Made by a program: the position numbers and the translations under genes. Shown here in pieces: positions 17,067 through 25,798 of a stretch of DNA of 36,218 nt. The notes beneath the pieces were generated by a model, which was not told where the DNA came from, searched no databases, and worked only from the letters and a program-made list of their open reading frames with translations. Every line of letters begins with the position of its first letter. Position 1 is the stretch's first letter. This DNA comes from CAZHHH01 sp964532085 (GTDB taxonomy: Bacteria; Bacteroidota; Bacteroidia; Bacteroidales; Marinilabiliaceae): contig CAZHHH010000012.1 in NCBI GenBank assembly GCA_964532085.1, forward strand, positions 1 through 36,218, written 5' to 3'.

Positions 17067-17094
17067 TACTTTTGAAAATAGTGTTTTCAAAGTA
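17067..17094. promoter_or_regulatory. Dyad overlapping a -7-like element before the LysM gene
   Basis: TTTGAAAA (17071-17078) and TTTTCAAA (17084-17091) form a perfect 8-base inverted repeat with a 5-base spacer. With one unpaired base the arms extend to TACTT and AAGTA. TACTTTTG (17067-17074) fits TAnnTTTG, as does TATATTTG at 17056-17063, but neither has a well-placed -33. The dyad ends 35 bases before the start codon, where a repressor site could lie. Confidence 0.4.
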
Positions 17095-17128
17095 CTTTTA
17101 TTTATAAATAATTCGAAATTTAATCTTA

Positions 17129-19501
17129 ATGCAGAGCATAAAAGTAATTTGTATCTTAATAATTTCTGTGTTTTTTATTAATAACTCAGCTGTTGCACAG
17201 ATTGATACAAAAAAAATAATGTTAGATGGTAAAGAATATTATTTACATATTGTAAAAAAAGGTGAAGGTCTTTACCGGATAGGAGTAAATTATGGTGTTT
17301 CGCTAAAAGAGATTCTGCAAGCAAATAGTGATTTAGAAGAACAGCTTTCTGAAGGACAAATTGTAAGAGTTCCTGTAATTTCAGGCAGAAATAAAGATAA
17401 TCACGAACTTACAAATTCCAAAGAGTATATTTATCACACAATTGAAAAAGGACAAACAGCTTTCTTTGTTTCTCGAAAATATAATATTGCTTTAGAGACA
17501 TTATATGAACACAATCCAGGCACAAGAGAGAATTTTATTGTTGGTGCTATTTTAAAAATTCCAACTGAAATAATCGAAAATGTCGAAACAAAAAGTAGAA
17601 ACGGGATAAAGAGAGAAACTACCGAAAAAGGCTATATATTGCATACAGTAAGAGCTAAGGAGACTCTTTATAGCATCTCAAGGTTATATGATTTGTCTGT
17701 ATCTGAAATAATTGAAGATAACCCTGCATTAAAAGATGGAATATTAGCTATTGGTTCTCAAATTCGTATAAATAGAGAGAGTGTAGAGGTTGAGGACACT
17801 GTTGCGGTTGAAGATGAACAAGATAAAACTATTATTTCCGATGATTATATATATCACCTTATTGAGCCAAATGAAACATTCTATTCCATTAGTAGAAAAT
17901 ATCTAATTGAGGTAAGTGATTTAAAAGAAGCAAATCCTAATTTACAAGAATCTGATCTTAAAGTTGGTTATTTAATTCAAGTGCCAAAAGTTGACCATAA
18001 TCAGATAAATTCAAAATTATCTCAACAGAAGAAAAATGATGAGTGGTTTATATCTCATAAAGTTGCTAAAAGAGAAACACTTTTTGCAATTTCTCAAAAA
18101 TACAAAGTGGATATAGATGTAATTAAGAAGATAAATGCAACTGTGAATTTTTCAAACCTTAAGCGAGGTACAGTTTTAATGATACCTACTGATCAGTGGT
18201 TTTCTGCAAAAGCTTTATCTTCTGAGATTGAAAAATATGACGATAATCAAATCTACTTTAGCGAAGATGATTCATTAGGTTTCAAAGAGTGTAATTTGAA
18301 TCAAGTGATAGGTTATCAGAGACCTGTGGAAGTAGCTTTAATTCTACCACTCAATGCTGCCATAAGTAAAAATTACTATTCATCATCTAGTAGTGACACT
18401 ATTAGTATGTCTCATTCAATGATTCAAATTGCTCAAAAATCAAAAGCTTTCGTAGAGTTTTATAGTGGAGCTTTATTGGCATTGGATAAGCTTAAAGAAG
18501 AGGGAGTTAGTGTAAACCTAAGTGTCTATGATATTCCTAATCAAAGCGCAATTTCTAGAGTTGTGCAAAATCCTAAATTAAAGGAGAGTGATTTAATTAT
18601 TGGGCCAGGTTTAGGGAATGAACTATTTCAAATTTCACAATTTAGTAAGGAAAATCAAATTCCTTTAATATTTCCAATTTCCAATAACAGTAATAATGAG
18701 TTGGTAAAAAATCCATACCTTTTTCAGGTAAATTCTCCAGATTCATTATTGCTTGATTATATGTCTAAAGATGTTGTAAATCAGGCTAGAGGTTCAAACA
18801 TTATCGTGATTTTACCTCCAGATGAGGAGAAAGATGCTCAATTATACCTAAATAAAATAAAGGTTGAAGCAATGAAGACCTTTTATGAAGATGAAAAAGT
18901 TAACTTCATTGAATATAGAATGGGTGATGATGATTTAATTTCTATTCAATCAATCATTGTTAAAGATGAGAAGAATTTTATTGTAGTACCATCAACATCC
19001 ACTTCCGAAATTTCTAAAATTATTCCAATTCTTAAAGGGGTAAAAGAGAAGACTAGAGCTGATATTCGGGTGTTTGGTAGAGCTGAATGGTTTAGAATGC
19101 AAACTATTGATCCAGCTGACATACATTATTTACAAACAACAATATACTCTCCATTTAAATTAGATTATAAAGATAGTCAAACCAATAAGTTTATATCAAA
19201 ATATAGACAGTGGATGCACCTTGAGCCCCACGCTATTTCACCATTTTTTCAATATTCTGATGCAAACTCAAATTTTAGCAGATTTGGAATTTGGGGATAT
19301 GATGTAACATACTATTTTATAAATGCACTAACTCAATATGGTAGTGACTTTTACTACTGTTTAGATAAAATTGAGCATAAAGAGGTGCAATTTAATTTAA
19401 AATTTAAGAGAATTAGTAATTGGGGTGGATACTATAATTATGGATTAAATAAATTAACTTTTTATCCAAATTATGATGTTGTTCAGCTACCTTTAAATTA
19501 A
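17129..19501 (+). CDS. Five-LysM protein with C-terminal periplasmic-binding-protein-like domain
   Basis: A 790-residue exported protein: signal peptide at 1-23 (cleavage after AVA), then five LysM repeats. Their starts read HIVKKGEGLYRIGVNYGVS, HTIEKGQTAFFVSRKYNIA, HTVRAKETLYSISRLYDLS, HLIEPNETFYSISRKYLIE and HKVAKRETLFAISQKYKVD, each ending in a VP/IP/IR-type strand, covering about 37-355. From about residue 400 (VALILPLNAA) to the end lies a type-1 periplasmic-binding-like fold (VYDIPNQSA, DLIIGPGLGNEL, IPLIFPISNNSN, IYSPFKLDY). The LysM part should bind peptidoglycan; the second domain is like the LpoA/YraM and amino-acid-receptor folds. A role in sensing or organising the cell wall is inference. 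The ABC-F gene follows after 18 bases. Confidence 0.88.
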   Translation: MQSIKVICILIISVFFINNSAVAQIDTKKIMLDGKEYYLHIVKKGEGLYRIGVNYGVSLKEILQANSDLEEQLSEGQIVRVPVISGRNKDNHELTNSKEYIYHTIEKGQTAFFVSRKYNIALETLYEHNPGTRENFIVGAILKIPTEIIENVETKSRNGIKRETTEKGYILHTVRAKETLYSISRLYDLSVSEIIEDNPALKDGILAIGSQIRINRESVEVEDTVAVEDEQDKTIISDDYIYHLIEPNETFYSISRKYLIEVSDLKEANPNLQESDLKVGYLIQVPKVDHNQINSKLSQQKKNDEWFISHKVAKRETLFAISQKYKVDIDVIKKINATVNFSNLKRGTVLMIPTDQWFSAKALSSEIEKYDDNQIYFSEDDSLGFKECNLNQVIGYQRPVEVALILPLNAAISKNYYSSSSSDTISMSHSMIQIAQKSKAFVEFYSGALLALDKLKEEGVSVNLSVYDIPNQSAISRVVQNPKLKESDLIIGPGLGNELFQISQFSKENQIPLIFPISNNSNNELVKNPYLFQVNSPDSLLLDYMSKDVVNQARGSNIIVILPPDEEKDAQLYLNKIKVEAMKTFYEDEKVNFIEYRMGDDDLISIQSIIVKDEKNFIVVPSTSTSEISKIIPILKGVKEKTRADIRVFGRAEWFRMQTIDPADIHYLQTTIYSPFKLDYKDSQTNKFISKYRQWMHLEPHAISPFFQYSDANSNFSRFGIWGYDVTYYFINALTQYGSDFYYCLDKIEHKEVQFNLKFKRISNWGGYYNYGLNKLTFYPNYDVVQLPLN

Positions 19502-19519
19502 TATGTTTATTCTATATCA

Positions 19520-21481
19520 ATGATTTCGATAAATAAATTATCTATTGATTTTGGTGGTTTTTGGTTGTTTGATGAAATTACTTTTTTAATAAACAATAAA
19601 GACAGAATTGGGCTTGTAGGGAAGAATGGTGCTGGAAAAACTACGCTTCTACGTATTTTAATTGGTGAGCAAGCACCCACTTCGGGCGATTTTTCTATGC
19701 CAAAAGATTTAAAAATTGGATATCTGCCTCAAACAATGATCTATTCTGATTCACAAACTGTTAGAAAAGAAGCAGAAAGCTCTTTGAAAGAGATAGTGGA
19801 TTTAGAAAAAGAGATTGAGAGAATAACTAATGAAATAACCTCACGAACTGATTATGAGTCTGAAGATTATCTTAATAATCTAAATCTACTGAATGAAAAA
19901 AATGAGAGATACTCAATTTTAGGTGGACAGAATTACTACTCAAAAATTGAAACTACTTTAAAAGGTTTAGGATTTAAACAAGAGGATTTTGAACGTCAAA
20001 CCAATGAATTTAGTGGCGGATGGAGGATGAGAGTTGAATTGGCAAAGATATTATTGAGAAATCCTGATGTTCTATTACTTGATGAGCCTACAAACCATTT
20101 AGATATTGAATCCATTCAGTGGCTCGAAGATTATCTGAAAGTTTATGATGGAGCGGTTGTTTTAATTTCTCACGATAAAGCTTTTTTAGATAATATAACC
20201 ACTCGTACAGTTGAAATCTCTCTTGGCAAAATATTTGATTATAACGCTCCATATTCTGAATATCTTGTTCTGCGAAGAGAACGATACGAACAGCAGTTGG
20301 CTGCACATAGAAATCAACAGAAAAAGATTGAAGATACAGAGGCTTTTATCGAACGATTTAGATATAAAGCAACAAAAGCTGTTCAAGTTCAATCGCGAAT
20401 TAAACAGCTAGAAAAACTAGATAGAGTTGAGATTGACGAATATGACAACTCTGCACTAAAGATAAAATTTCCACCAGCTCCTCATTCGGGAGTGGTAACT
20501 GTTAGAGGTACAGATGTTTCAAAATATTATGACAAACTTCACGTACTTGATAAAGTTAATTTTGAAATAAAAAGAGGGGAGAAGGTTGCTTTTGTTGGTA
20601 AAAATGGAGAAGGAAAAACAACTTTAGCAAAAATAATTCTTAACGAGATAGAACATAGTGGTTTAATCGAGTTAGGACATCAGGTAAAAATTGGATATTT
20701 TGCTCAAGATCAAGCAATGAGACTTGATAATAATCTTACTGTTTTTGAAACTGTTGATAATGTTGCGGTTGGTGATATTCGGACAAAGATTAGAGATATT
20801 TTGGGTGCTTTTCTTTTTGGAGGTGAGGCTATTGATAAGAAAGTATCGGTTCTTTCGGGTGGTGAGAGAACTCGCTTGGCTTTAGTATTGTTACTTCTTG
20901 AACCTGTTAACTTTCTAATTCTTGACGAGCCTACAAACCATCTCGACATTAGGTCTAAAGATATTTTAAAACAAGCTTTAGCTGAATTTGAAGGAACTGT
21001 TTTGCTAGTTTCGCACGATAGAGATTTCCTCGACGGACTTGTTGATGTTGTTTATGAGTTTAATAATAAAAATATTAGTGTTCACTTTGATGGAATATAC
21101 TCTTTCTTAGAGAAGAAAAGATTAGAAAATCTGGATGAATTAAATAAAGTTGAACAAAAATCAGTAGCTATCACAGAATCTGTTGTTGAAGAGAAGAGTA
21201 ATAGTAAAATACTTTTTGAACAGCAAAAGGAGTTAAATCGTGAATTAAGAAAAATTAATAATCAAATCAGCAAGTTTGAGAAAACTATTGAAGAGTTGGA
21301 AATGAAGGCTGAAGAGATAAATGTTCTACTTCAAAATCCAGAAAAAGCTGAAGATTTAGATGAGTTGTTTAAGAATTTTGAAAGTATTAATAAAGAGATT
21401 GAGACGGTAATGGAGAAGTGGGAAACAATGCATTTAGAGCAAGAAAAAATTGAAATAAAGATGAAAGATTTGGAAAAATAA
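19520..21481 (+). CDS. ABC-F family ATPase (Uup/EttA-like)
   Basis: A soluble protein with two ATP-binding cassettes and no membrane segment, as in ABC-F factors that act on the ribosome. First cassette: Walker A GKNGAGKTT (about 35-42), signature FSGGWRMRVELAKILL, Walker B LLLDEPTNHLD (about 185). Second cassette: GKNGEGKTT (about 361), LSGGERTRLALVLLLL, LILDEPTNHLD (about 467). Between them is the helical P-site tRNA-interaction linker (ERYEQQLAAHRNQQKKIEDT and KATKAVQVQSRIKQLEKL). Residues about 545-653 form a charged coiled coil like the C-terminal domain of Uup. The 653-residue length fits that group. It probably shares a transcript with the LysM gene 18 bases upstream. Assignment to a particular subgroup, or an antibiotic-resistance role, cannot be made from sequence alone. 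Confidence 0.93.
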   Translation: MISINKLSIDFGGFWLFDEITFLINNKDRIGLVGKNGAGKTTLLRILIGEQAPTSGDFSMPKDLKIGYLPQTMIYSDSQTVRKEAESSLKEIVDLEKEIERITNEITSRTDYESEDYLNNLNLLNEKNERYSILGGQNYYSKIETTLKGLGFKQEDFERQTNEFSGGWRMRVELAKILLRNPDVLLLDEPTNHLDIESIQWLEDYLKVYDGAVVLISHDKAFLDNITTRTVEISLGKIFDYNAPYSEYLVLRRERYEQQLAAHRNQQKKIEDTEAFIERFRYKATKAVQVQSRIKQLEKLDRVEIDEYDNSALKIKFPPAPHSGVVTVRGTDVSKYYDKLHVLDKVNFEIKRGEKVAFVGKNGEGKTTLAKIILNEIEHSGLIELGHQVKIGYFAQDQAMRLDNNLTVFETVDNVAVGDIRTKIRDILGAFLFGGEAIDKKVSVLSGGERTRLALVLLLLEPVNFLILDEPTNHLDIRSKDILKQALAEFEGTVLLVSHDRDFLDGLVDVVYEFNNKNISVHFDGIYSFLEKKRLENLDELNKVEQKSVAITESVVEEKSNSKILFEQQKELNRELRKINNQISKFEKTIEELEMKAEEINVLLQNPEKAEDLDELFKNFESINKEIETVMEKWETMHLEQEKIEIKMKDLEK

Positions 21482-21610
21482 ATTCATCTTTTCCTATACT
21501 TATTTTTTATTTTGCTTACTCTTGTCAAAGTGGCTGATTATTAATTAAATAGCTTGTTGTAAAAAAAGAATAAAAAGTGCTATAAACTCCGTTGTTTCAA
21601 TAGTTTTTAC

Positions 21611-21618
21611 TATATTTG
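21611..21618 (+). promoter_or_regulatory. Possible -7 element of gyrB
   Basis: TATATTTG fits TAnnTTTG and lies 50 bases before the gyrB ATG. The nearest upstream TTG (21592-21594) gives a spacer of only 16 bases, shorter than the usual 19-21, so the promoter is only half supported. Confidence 0.35.
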
Positions 21619-21668
21619 TAAGTGAACATTTTTTTTAATAAAAGACTTTAATTTCAATAAAATATATC

Positions 21669-23639
21669 ATGAGTGAAATAATTGATTCAAATCTTGAATC
21701 ACAAGAAAATGGTGATTATTCAGCAACCAATATTCAAGTTCTAGAAGGTTTAGAGGCAGTGCGTAAACGTCCTGCGATGTATATTGGTGATATAAATGTT
21801 AAAGGACTTCATCACTTAGTTTATGAAGTTGTTGACAACTCAATTGATGAGGCTTTAGCTGGTCATTGTGATGTCATTAAAGTAACAATTAATGAAGATA
21901 ATTCTATAACCGTTGAAGATAACGGTCGTGGTATCCCTGTTGATATTCATGAAAAAGAGGGGCGTTCGGCTCTAGAAGTTGTTATGACTGTTCTGCATGC
22001 TGGTGGAAAGTTTGACAAAGGTAGTTATAAAGTTTCTGGTGGTCTGCACGGAGTTGGTGTTTCTTGTGTTAATGCTCTTTCAGAAAGTTTAATAGTAGAG
22101 GTTAGAAGAGATAGTAAAATTTATCAACAAAGTTATTCAAAAGGTGAGCCTTTAAACCAAGTTTCAGAGGTTGGAGTAACCGAAGATACAGGTACTATAG
22201 TTACTTTTAAACCAGATACTTCAATTTTTATTACTACTGAATATAAATACTCAATTTTAGCTGATAGAATGCGTGAATTGGCATTCTTAAATGCAGGAAT
22301 TGAGATAATTTTAACTGATAAACGTGAGGTTGATGAAGAGGGGAATGTAAAATTTGAAAGATTTTACTCTGATGAAGGTGTTAAAGAATTTGTACGTTTT
22401 ATAGATGATAATCGTGAACCTATTATCGAAAATATTATCTATATTAATAACGATGCAAATGAGATTCCTGTTGAGATAGCATTAGTTTATAATAGTTCAT
22501 TTAATGAAAATGTTTACTCCTATGTAAATAATATTAATACCATCGAAGGGGGAACACATCTTACAGGTTTTAGACGTGGTTTAACTCGTACATTAAAAAC
22601 ATGGGCTGAGAAGTCAGGAATGTTAGCAAAGGTTAAATTTGAGATTAATGGTGACGATTTCCGTGAAGGTTTAACAGGTGTTATCTCTGTAAAAGTTGCT
22701 GACCCTCAGTTTGAAGGACAGACAAAAACTAAACTTGGTAATAGAGAAGTTAGTTTAGCAGTTGACCAAGCAGTTAGCACAATGTTGCAAAACTTTATGG
22801 AAGAGAATCCAAGAGATGCAAGAGCTATCGTAAATAAGGTTATTTTAGCGGCAACTGCTCGTCATGCAGCTCGTAAGGCACGTGAATTAGTACAGAGAAA
22901 AAGTGTAATGAGTGGTGGTGGTTTGCCAGGAAAACTGGCAGATTGCTCTGAAAAAGATCCAGCTCTTTGTGAAGTATTCCTTGTGGAGGGCGACTCTGCA
23001 GGTGGAACTGCTAAACAAGGAAGAAACAGACAATTTCAAGCTATTTTACCACTAAGAGGAAAAATTTTAAACGTTGAAAAAGCTCTTCAACACAGAGTTT
23101 TTGAAAGTGATGAAATAAAAAATATTTTCACAGCTCTGGGAATTACAATTGGAACAGAGGAAGATAGCAAAGCTCTAAATACTTCAAAATTGAGATATCA
23201 TAAAGTGATAATCATGACGGATGCCGATGTGGACGGGCGCCACATTAATACATTGATTATGACTTTCTTCTTTAGATATATGAAGGAGCTTATTACTGAT
23301 GGCCATCTATACATTGCAACACCTCCATTATACTTAATGAAAAAAGGAAAAGTTGAAGAGTATTGTTGGGATGAAATGCAAAGAAGAGAGTTTGTTGATA
23401 AATATGGTGGTGGAAAAGAAGATTCAATAACTATTCAGAGATATAAAGGTCTTGGAGAGATGAATGCTGAGCAACTATGGGAAACTACAATGAATCCGGA
23501 AACTCGTACTTTAAGACAGGTAACTATCGAGAGTGCAACTGAAGCTGATAGAATATTTAGTATGCTTATGGGAGATGATGTTCCACCTCGTAGAGATTTT
23601 ATTGAGAGAAATGCAACTTATGCTAGAATTGATGTGTAA
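21669..23639 (+). CDS. gyrB: DNA gyrase subunit B
   Basis: ATPase subunit of gyrase, which with GyrA introduces negative supercoils. The N-terminal GHKL ATPase shows LEGLEAVRKRPAMYIGD, EVVDNSIDEALAGHC, VEDNGRGIPV and GGLHGVGVSCVNALS. The transducer domain contains GGTHLTGFRRGLTR. The TOPRIM domain carries EGDSAGG (about 440), PLRGKILNVEKA and DADVDGRHI (about 518). The C-terminal tail holds RYKGLGEMNAEQLWETTM and ends in RIDV. At 656 residues it is the usual Bacteroidota size, without the 170-residue insert of enterobacterial GyrB. Motifs favour GyrB over ParE. It is followed by a strong terminator. Confidence 0.97.
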   Translation: MSEIIDSNLESQENGDYSATNIQVLEGLEAVRKRPAMYIGDINVKGLHHLVYEVVDNSIDEALAGHCDVIKVTINEDNSITVEDNGRGIPVDIHEKEGRSALEVVMTVLHAGGKFDKGSYKVSGGLHGVGVSCVNALSESLIVEVRRDSKIYQQSYSKGEPLNQVSEVGVTEDTGTIVTFKPDTSIFITTEYKYSILADRMRELAFLNAGIEIILTDKREVDEEGNVKFERFYSDEGVKEFVRFIDDNREPIIENIIYINNDANEIPVEIALVYNSSFNENVYSYVNNINTIEGGTHLTGFRRGLTRTLKTWAEKSGMLAKVKFEINGDDFREGLTGVISVKVADPQFEGQTKTKLGNREVSLAVDQAVSTMLQNFMEENPRDARAIVNKVILAATARHAARKARELVQRKSVMSGGGLPGKLADCSEKDPALCEVFLVEGDSAGGTAKQGRNRQFQAILPLRGKILNVEKALQHRVFESDEIKNIFTALGITIGTEEDSKALNTSKLRYHKVIIMTDADVDGRHINTLIMTFFFRYMKELITDGHLYIATPPLYLMKKGKVEEYCWDEMQRREFVDKYGGGKEDSITIQRYKGLGEMNAEQLWETTMNPETRTLRQVTIESATEADRIFSMLMGDDVPPRRDFIERNATYARIDV

Positions 23640-23660
23640 TTGTAAAATAAAGTATTAGAT

Positions 23661-23696
23661 AATACCTCTTCATTAAGTTGAAGAGGTATTGTTTTT
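23661..23696 (+). terminator. Intrinsic terminator after gyrB
   Basis: AATACCTCTTCA (23661-23672) pairs perfectly with 23679-23690 around a 6-base loop, followed by GTTTTT. It ends only 13 bases before the ATG of the glycosyltransferase gene. Confidence 0.85.
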
Positions 23697-23709
23697 AAGA
23701 GAGGATTGT

Positions 23710-24813
23710 ATGAAAAAAAAGATATTTATAACATCAACTAGCAATTTAATTACTGATCAACGAGTTGCAAAGATGGTTGAATATTTACTTACTAAAGAAC
23801 TTGATGTTACTGTTCTGGCTAGAAAATTTCCTCGAGAAAAAAGAAGTGTAAAATCAACAGAATATAACTCAAGGATATTAAAAATGATTTTCAAAAAGGG
23901 TCTTTTTTTTTATGCAGAGTTTAATTTAAAAATATTTTTCTATCTTCTATTTAAAAAAGCTGATTATTACATGGCTATTGATTTAGATACTCTTTTGGCT
24001 TGTAAAACAGCATCTTTATTTAAACGTGTTCCAATAATTTTTGATAGTCATGAATATTTTCCTGAAGTGCCTGAAGTTGTAAATAGACCTTTGGTAAAAA
24101 AAATATGGACTATTATAGAAAATCTAATAGTTCCATCTGTATGGGCTGCTATTACTGTTTCAGAAGGAGTTGCAGGTATTTACAAAAAAATATATGGTAA
24201 AGAGTTTATTTTGGTTAGGAATATACCGTCTGCTAATAATGATTCTGTTCATGAAGTAAGAGATGTTAGTGAATCACCTATAGTTTATTATCAAGGAGCT
24301 CTTAATATTGGCCGTGGATTAGAAGAATCTATCAAAGCAATGAAATATCTGCCTAACTATATATTCAATATTGTTGGGGGAGGCGATATTGAAAATGAGT
24401 TGAAAGAGTTAACAAAGAAATTAAATTTAGAGGATAGAGTTAATTTTATTGGTGTTATTCCATATAATGAGTTGGAAAATTATGCTTCAAAAGCTGATAT
24501 TGGTCTTTGTCTTTTAAGAAATTTAGGGCTTAATTATTATCACTCTTTACCCAATCGCTTATTTGATTATCCAAAAATGGGATTACCGATTTTAGCAACA
24601 GCTTTTCCAGATATAAAATCTTTTATTGATGAATATAAAACAGGAGTTTATATAAATGGTTTAAATCCTAAATTAATTGCTGAAAAGATAAAATATATCT
24701 GTGAAAATAGAGATATTCGAAAAGAGATGTCTGTTAATTTAAGAAAAGTTGCAACTGAATTAAGCTGGGAGCGAGAGATAGAAAAGATTGATTTTTTATT
24801 TGATGATAGATAG
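23710..24813 (+). CDS. Glycosyltransferase, GT4-like (GT-B fold)
   Basis: Transfers a sugar from an activated donor, probably in the cytoplasm for surface polysaccharide or glycolipid synthesis. The frame is open from a TTG at 23689, but that lies inside the gyrB terminator. The ATG at 23710 follows a purine-rich GAGAGGA and gives the expected N-terminus KKIFITSTSNLITDQRVAKM. The acceptor half has FDSHEYFPEVPEV; the donor-binding half (from about residue 190) has YYQGALNIGRGLEESIKAMK, FNIVGGGDIENELK, VNFIGVIPYNELENYASKAD and the LPNRLFDYPKMGLPILAT motif, with the acidic region expected for GT4. About 367 residues, normal for the family. It stands alone, not in a polysaccharide cluster; donor and acceptor are unknown. 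Confidence 0.85.
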   Translation: MKKKIFITSTSNLITDQRVAKMVEYLLTKELDVTVLARKFPREKRSVKSTEYNSRILKMIFKKGLFFYAEFNLKIFFYLLFKKADYYMAIDLDTLLACKTASLFKRVPIIFDSHEYFPEVPEVVNRPLVKKIWTIIENLIVPSVWAAITVSEGVAGIYKKIYGKEFILVRNIPSANNDSVHEVRDVSESPIVYYQGALNIGRGLEESIKAMKYLPNYIFNIVGGGDIENELKELTKKLNLEDRVNFIGVIPYNELENYASKADIGLCLLRNLGLNYYHSLPNRLFDYPKMGLPILATAFPDIKSFIDEYKTGVYINGLNPKLIAEKIKYICENRDIRKEMSVNLRKVATELSWEREIEKIDFLFDDR

Positions 24814-24821
24814 TAATTAAA

Positions 24822-24846
24822 AAGGGTCGCACATTGTGCAACCCTT
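24822..24846. terminator. Bidirectional terminator between the glycosyltransferase and rpoD
   Basis: AAGGGTCGCAC (24822-24832) pairs with GTGCAACCCTT (24836-24846) except for one C-A mismatch, with a 3-base loop. On the minus strand the stem is followed by TTTAATTA, so it should end rpoD; on the plus strand the tail AGTTATTTTATT is weaker. Confidence 0.75.
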
Positions 24847-24856
24847 AGTTATTTTA

Positions 24857-25717
24857 TTATCCTAAATATGCTTTAAGCAATTTGCTTCTAGAAGCATGCC
24901 TTAATCTTCTAATCGCTTTTTCTTTAATCTGTCTGACTCTTTCTCTTGTTAATCCGAATCTATCGCCAATCTCTTCTAATGTCATTTCTTGACACTGTAT
25001 ACCGAAGAATAGCTTCACTATATCACTCTCTCTATCTGTAAGAGTTGCTAGTGCACGTTCAATTTCACGTGTTAATGATTCGTTCATTAATGTACGGTCT
25101 GCATTTGGTGAGTCACTATTTACAAGTACGTCCAATAAGCTGTTCTCTTCACCTTCTACAAAAGGTGCGTCCACCGAAATGTGTCTTCCTGCAACACGCA
25201 GTGTGTCTGACACTTTTTCAGCTGGAATTTCTAACTCATCTGCCAATTCTTCAGGTGAAGGTTTCCTTTCATGCTCTTGCTCAAAACGTGAGTAAGCTTT
25301 ATTAATTTTATTTAATGAACCTACCTGATTAAGTGGCAATCTAACGATACGAGATTGTTCTGCCAAAGCCTGTAAGATAGACTGGCGAATCCACCAAACT
25401 GCATAAGAAATAAATTTAAAACCACGAGTCTCGTCAAATTTTTCAGCAGCTTTTATTAAACCTAAATTACCTTCGTTGATAAGGTCAGGAAGACTTAACC
25501 CTTGATTCTGATATTGCTTAGCTACCGACACAACAAAACGAAGGTTAGCTCTTGTTAATTTTTCAAGTGCTAATTGATCCCCTTTTTTGATGCGTTGGGC
25601 TAATTCAACCTCTTCTTCAACAGTTATTAAATCTTCACGACCAATCTCTTGTAAGTATTTGTCTAATGAAGCGCTTTCGCGATTTGTAATCGATTTGGTA
25701 ATCTTAAGTTGTCTCAT
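24857..25717 (-). CDS. rpoD: Primary sigma factor RpoD (Bacteroidota short form)
   Basis: Housekeeping sigma factor directing RNA polymerase to promoters. At 286 residues it lacks region 1.1 and the non-conserved insert, as primary sigma factors of Bacteroidota do. Region 1.2 is SLDKYLQEIGREDLITVEEEVELAQRI-like; region 2 includes LTRANLRFVVSVAKQYQNQG, LSLPDLINEGNLGLIKAAEKFD and FKFISYAVWWIRQSI; region 3 contains RKPSPEELADELE; region 4.2 is TLEEIGDRFGLTRERVRQIKE. The promoter at 25737-25767 is itself of the type this sigma factor recognises. The gene is convergent with the glycosyltransferase. Confidence 0.97.
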   Translation of the reverse strand: MRQLKITKSITNRESASLDKYLQEIGREDLITVEEEVELAQRIKKGDQLALEKLTRANLRFVVSVAKQYQNQGLSLPDLINEGNLGLIKAAEKFDETRGFKFISYAVWWIRQSILQALAEQSRIVRLPLNQVGSLNKINKAYSRFEQEHERKPSPEELADELEIPAEKVSDTLRVAGRHISVDAPFVEGEENSLLDVLVNSDSPNADRTLMNESLTREIERALATLTDRESDIVKLFFGIQCQEMTLEEIGDRFGLTRERVRQIKEKAIRRLRHASRSKLLKAYLG

Positions 25718-25736
25718 ACATTTTCAAAATTGAGCA

Positions 25737-25767
25737 CAAATATACGAATAATATTAGTTTTTTCCAA
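25737..25767 (-). promoter_or_regulatory. Bacteroidota-type promoter of rpoD
   Basis: Read on the minus strand: GTTG with its TTG at 25767-25765, a 20-base spacer, then TATATTTG at 25744-25737. This fits TTTG-N19-21-TAnnTTTG closely. It lies 20 bases before the rpoD ATG, so the leader would be very short. Confidence 0.65.
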
Positions 25768-25798
25768 CTGCTAAAACCCTTGAAACCCTTAAATTAAG

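Larger units (their letters stand above)
16487..17128 (+). other. Long intergenic region after dnaA, repeat-rich
   Basis: 642 bases with no convincing ORF or RNA gene. From left to right: a CCCCAACCCCCTCTCGCTTG patch (about 16532-16551), four small hairpins (16589-16738), an inverted pair GGGACATC/GATGTCCC (16833-16894), a piece of the 23-base repeat family (16910-16940), and an AT-rich stretch ending in a dyad just upstream of the next gene (17067-17094). No canonical DnaA box was seen. Confidence 0.6.

Noticed and set aside
23689..23709. TTG start for the glycosyltransferase
   Set aside because: It lies in the stem of the gyrB terminator; the ATG at 23710 follows a purine-rich stretch and gives the expected N-terminus.
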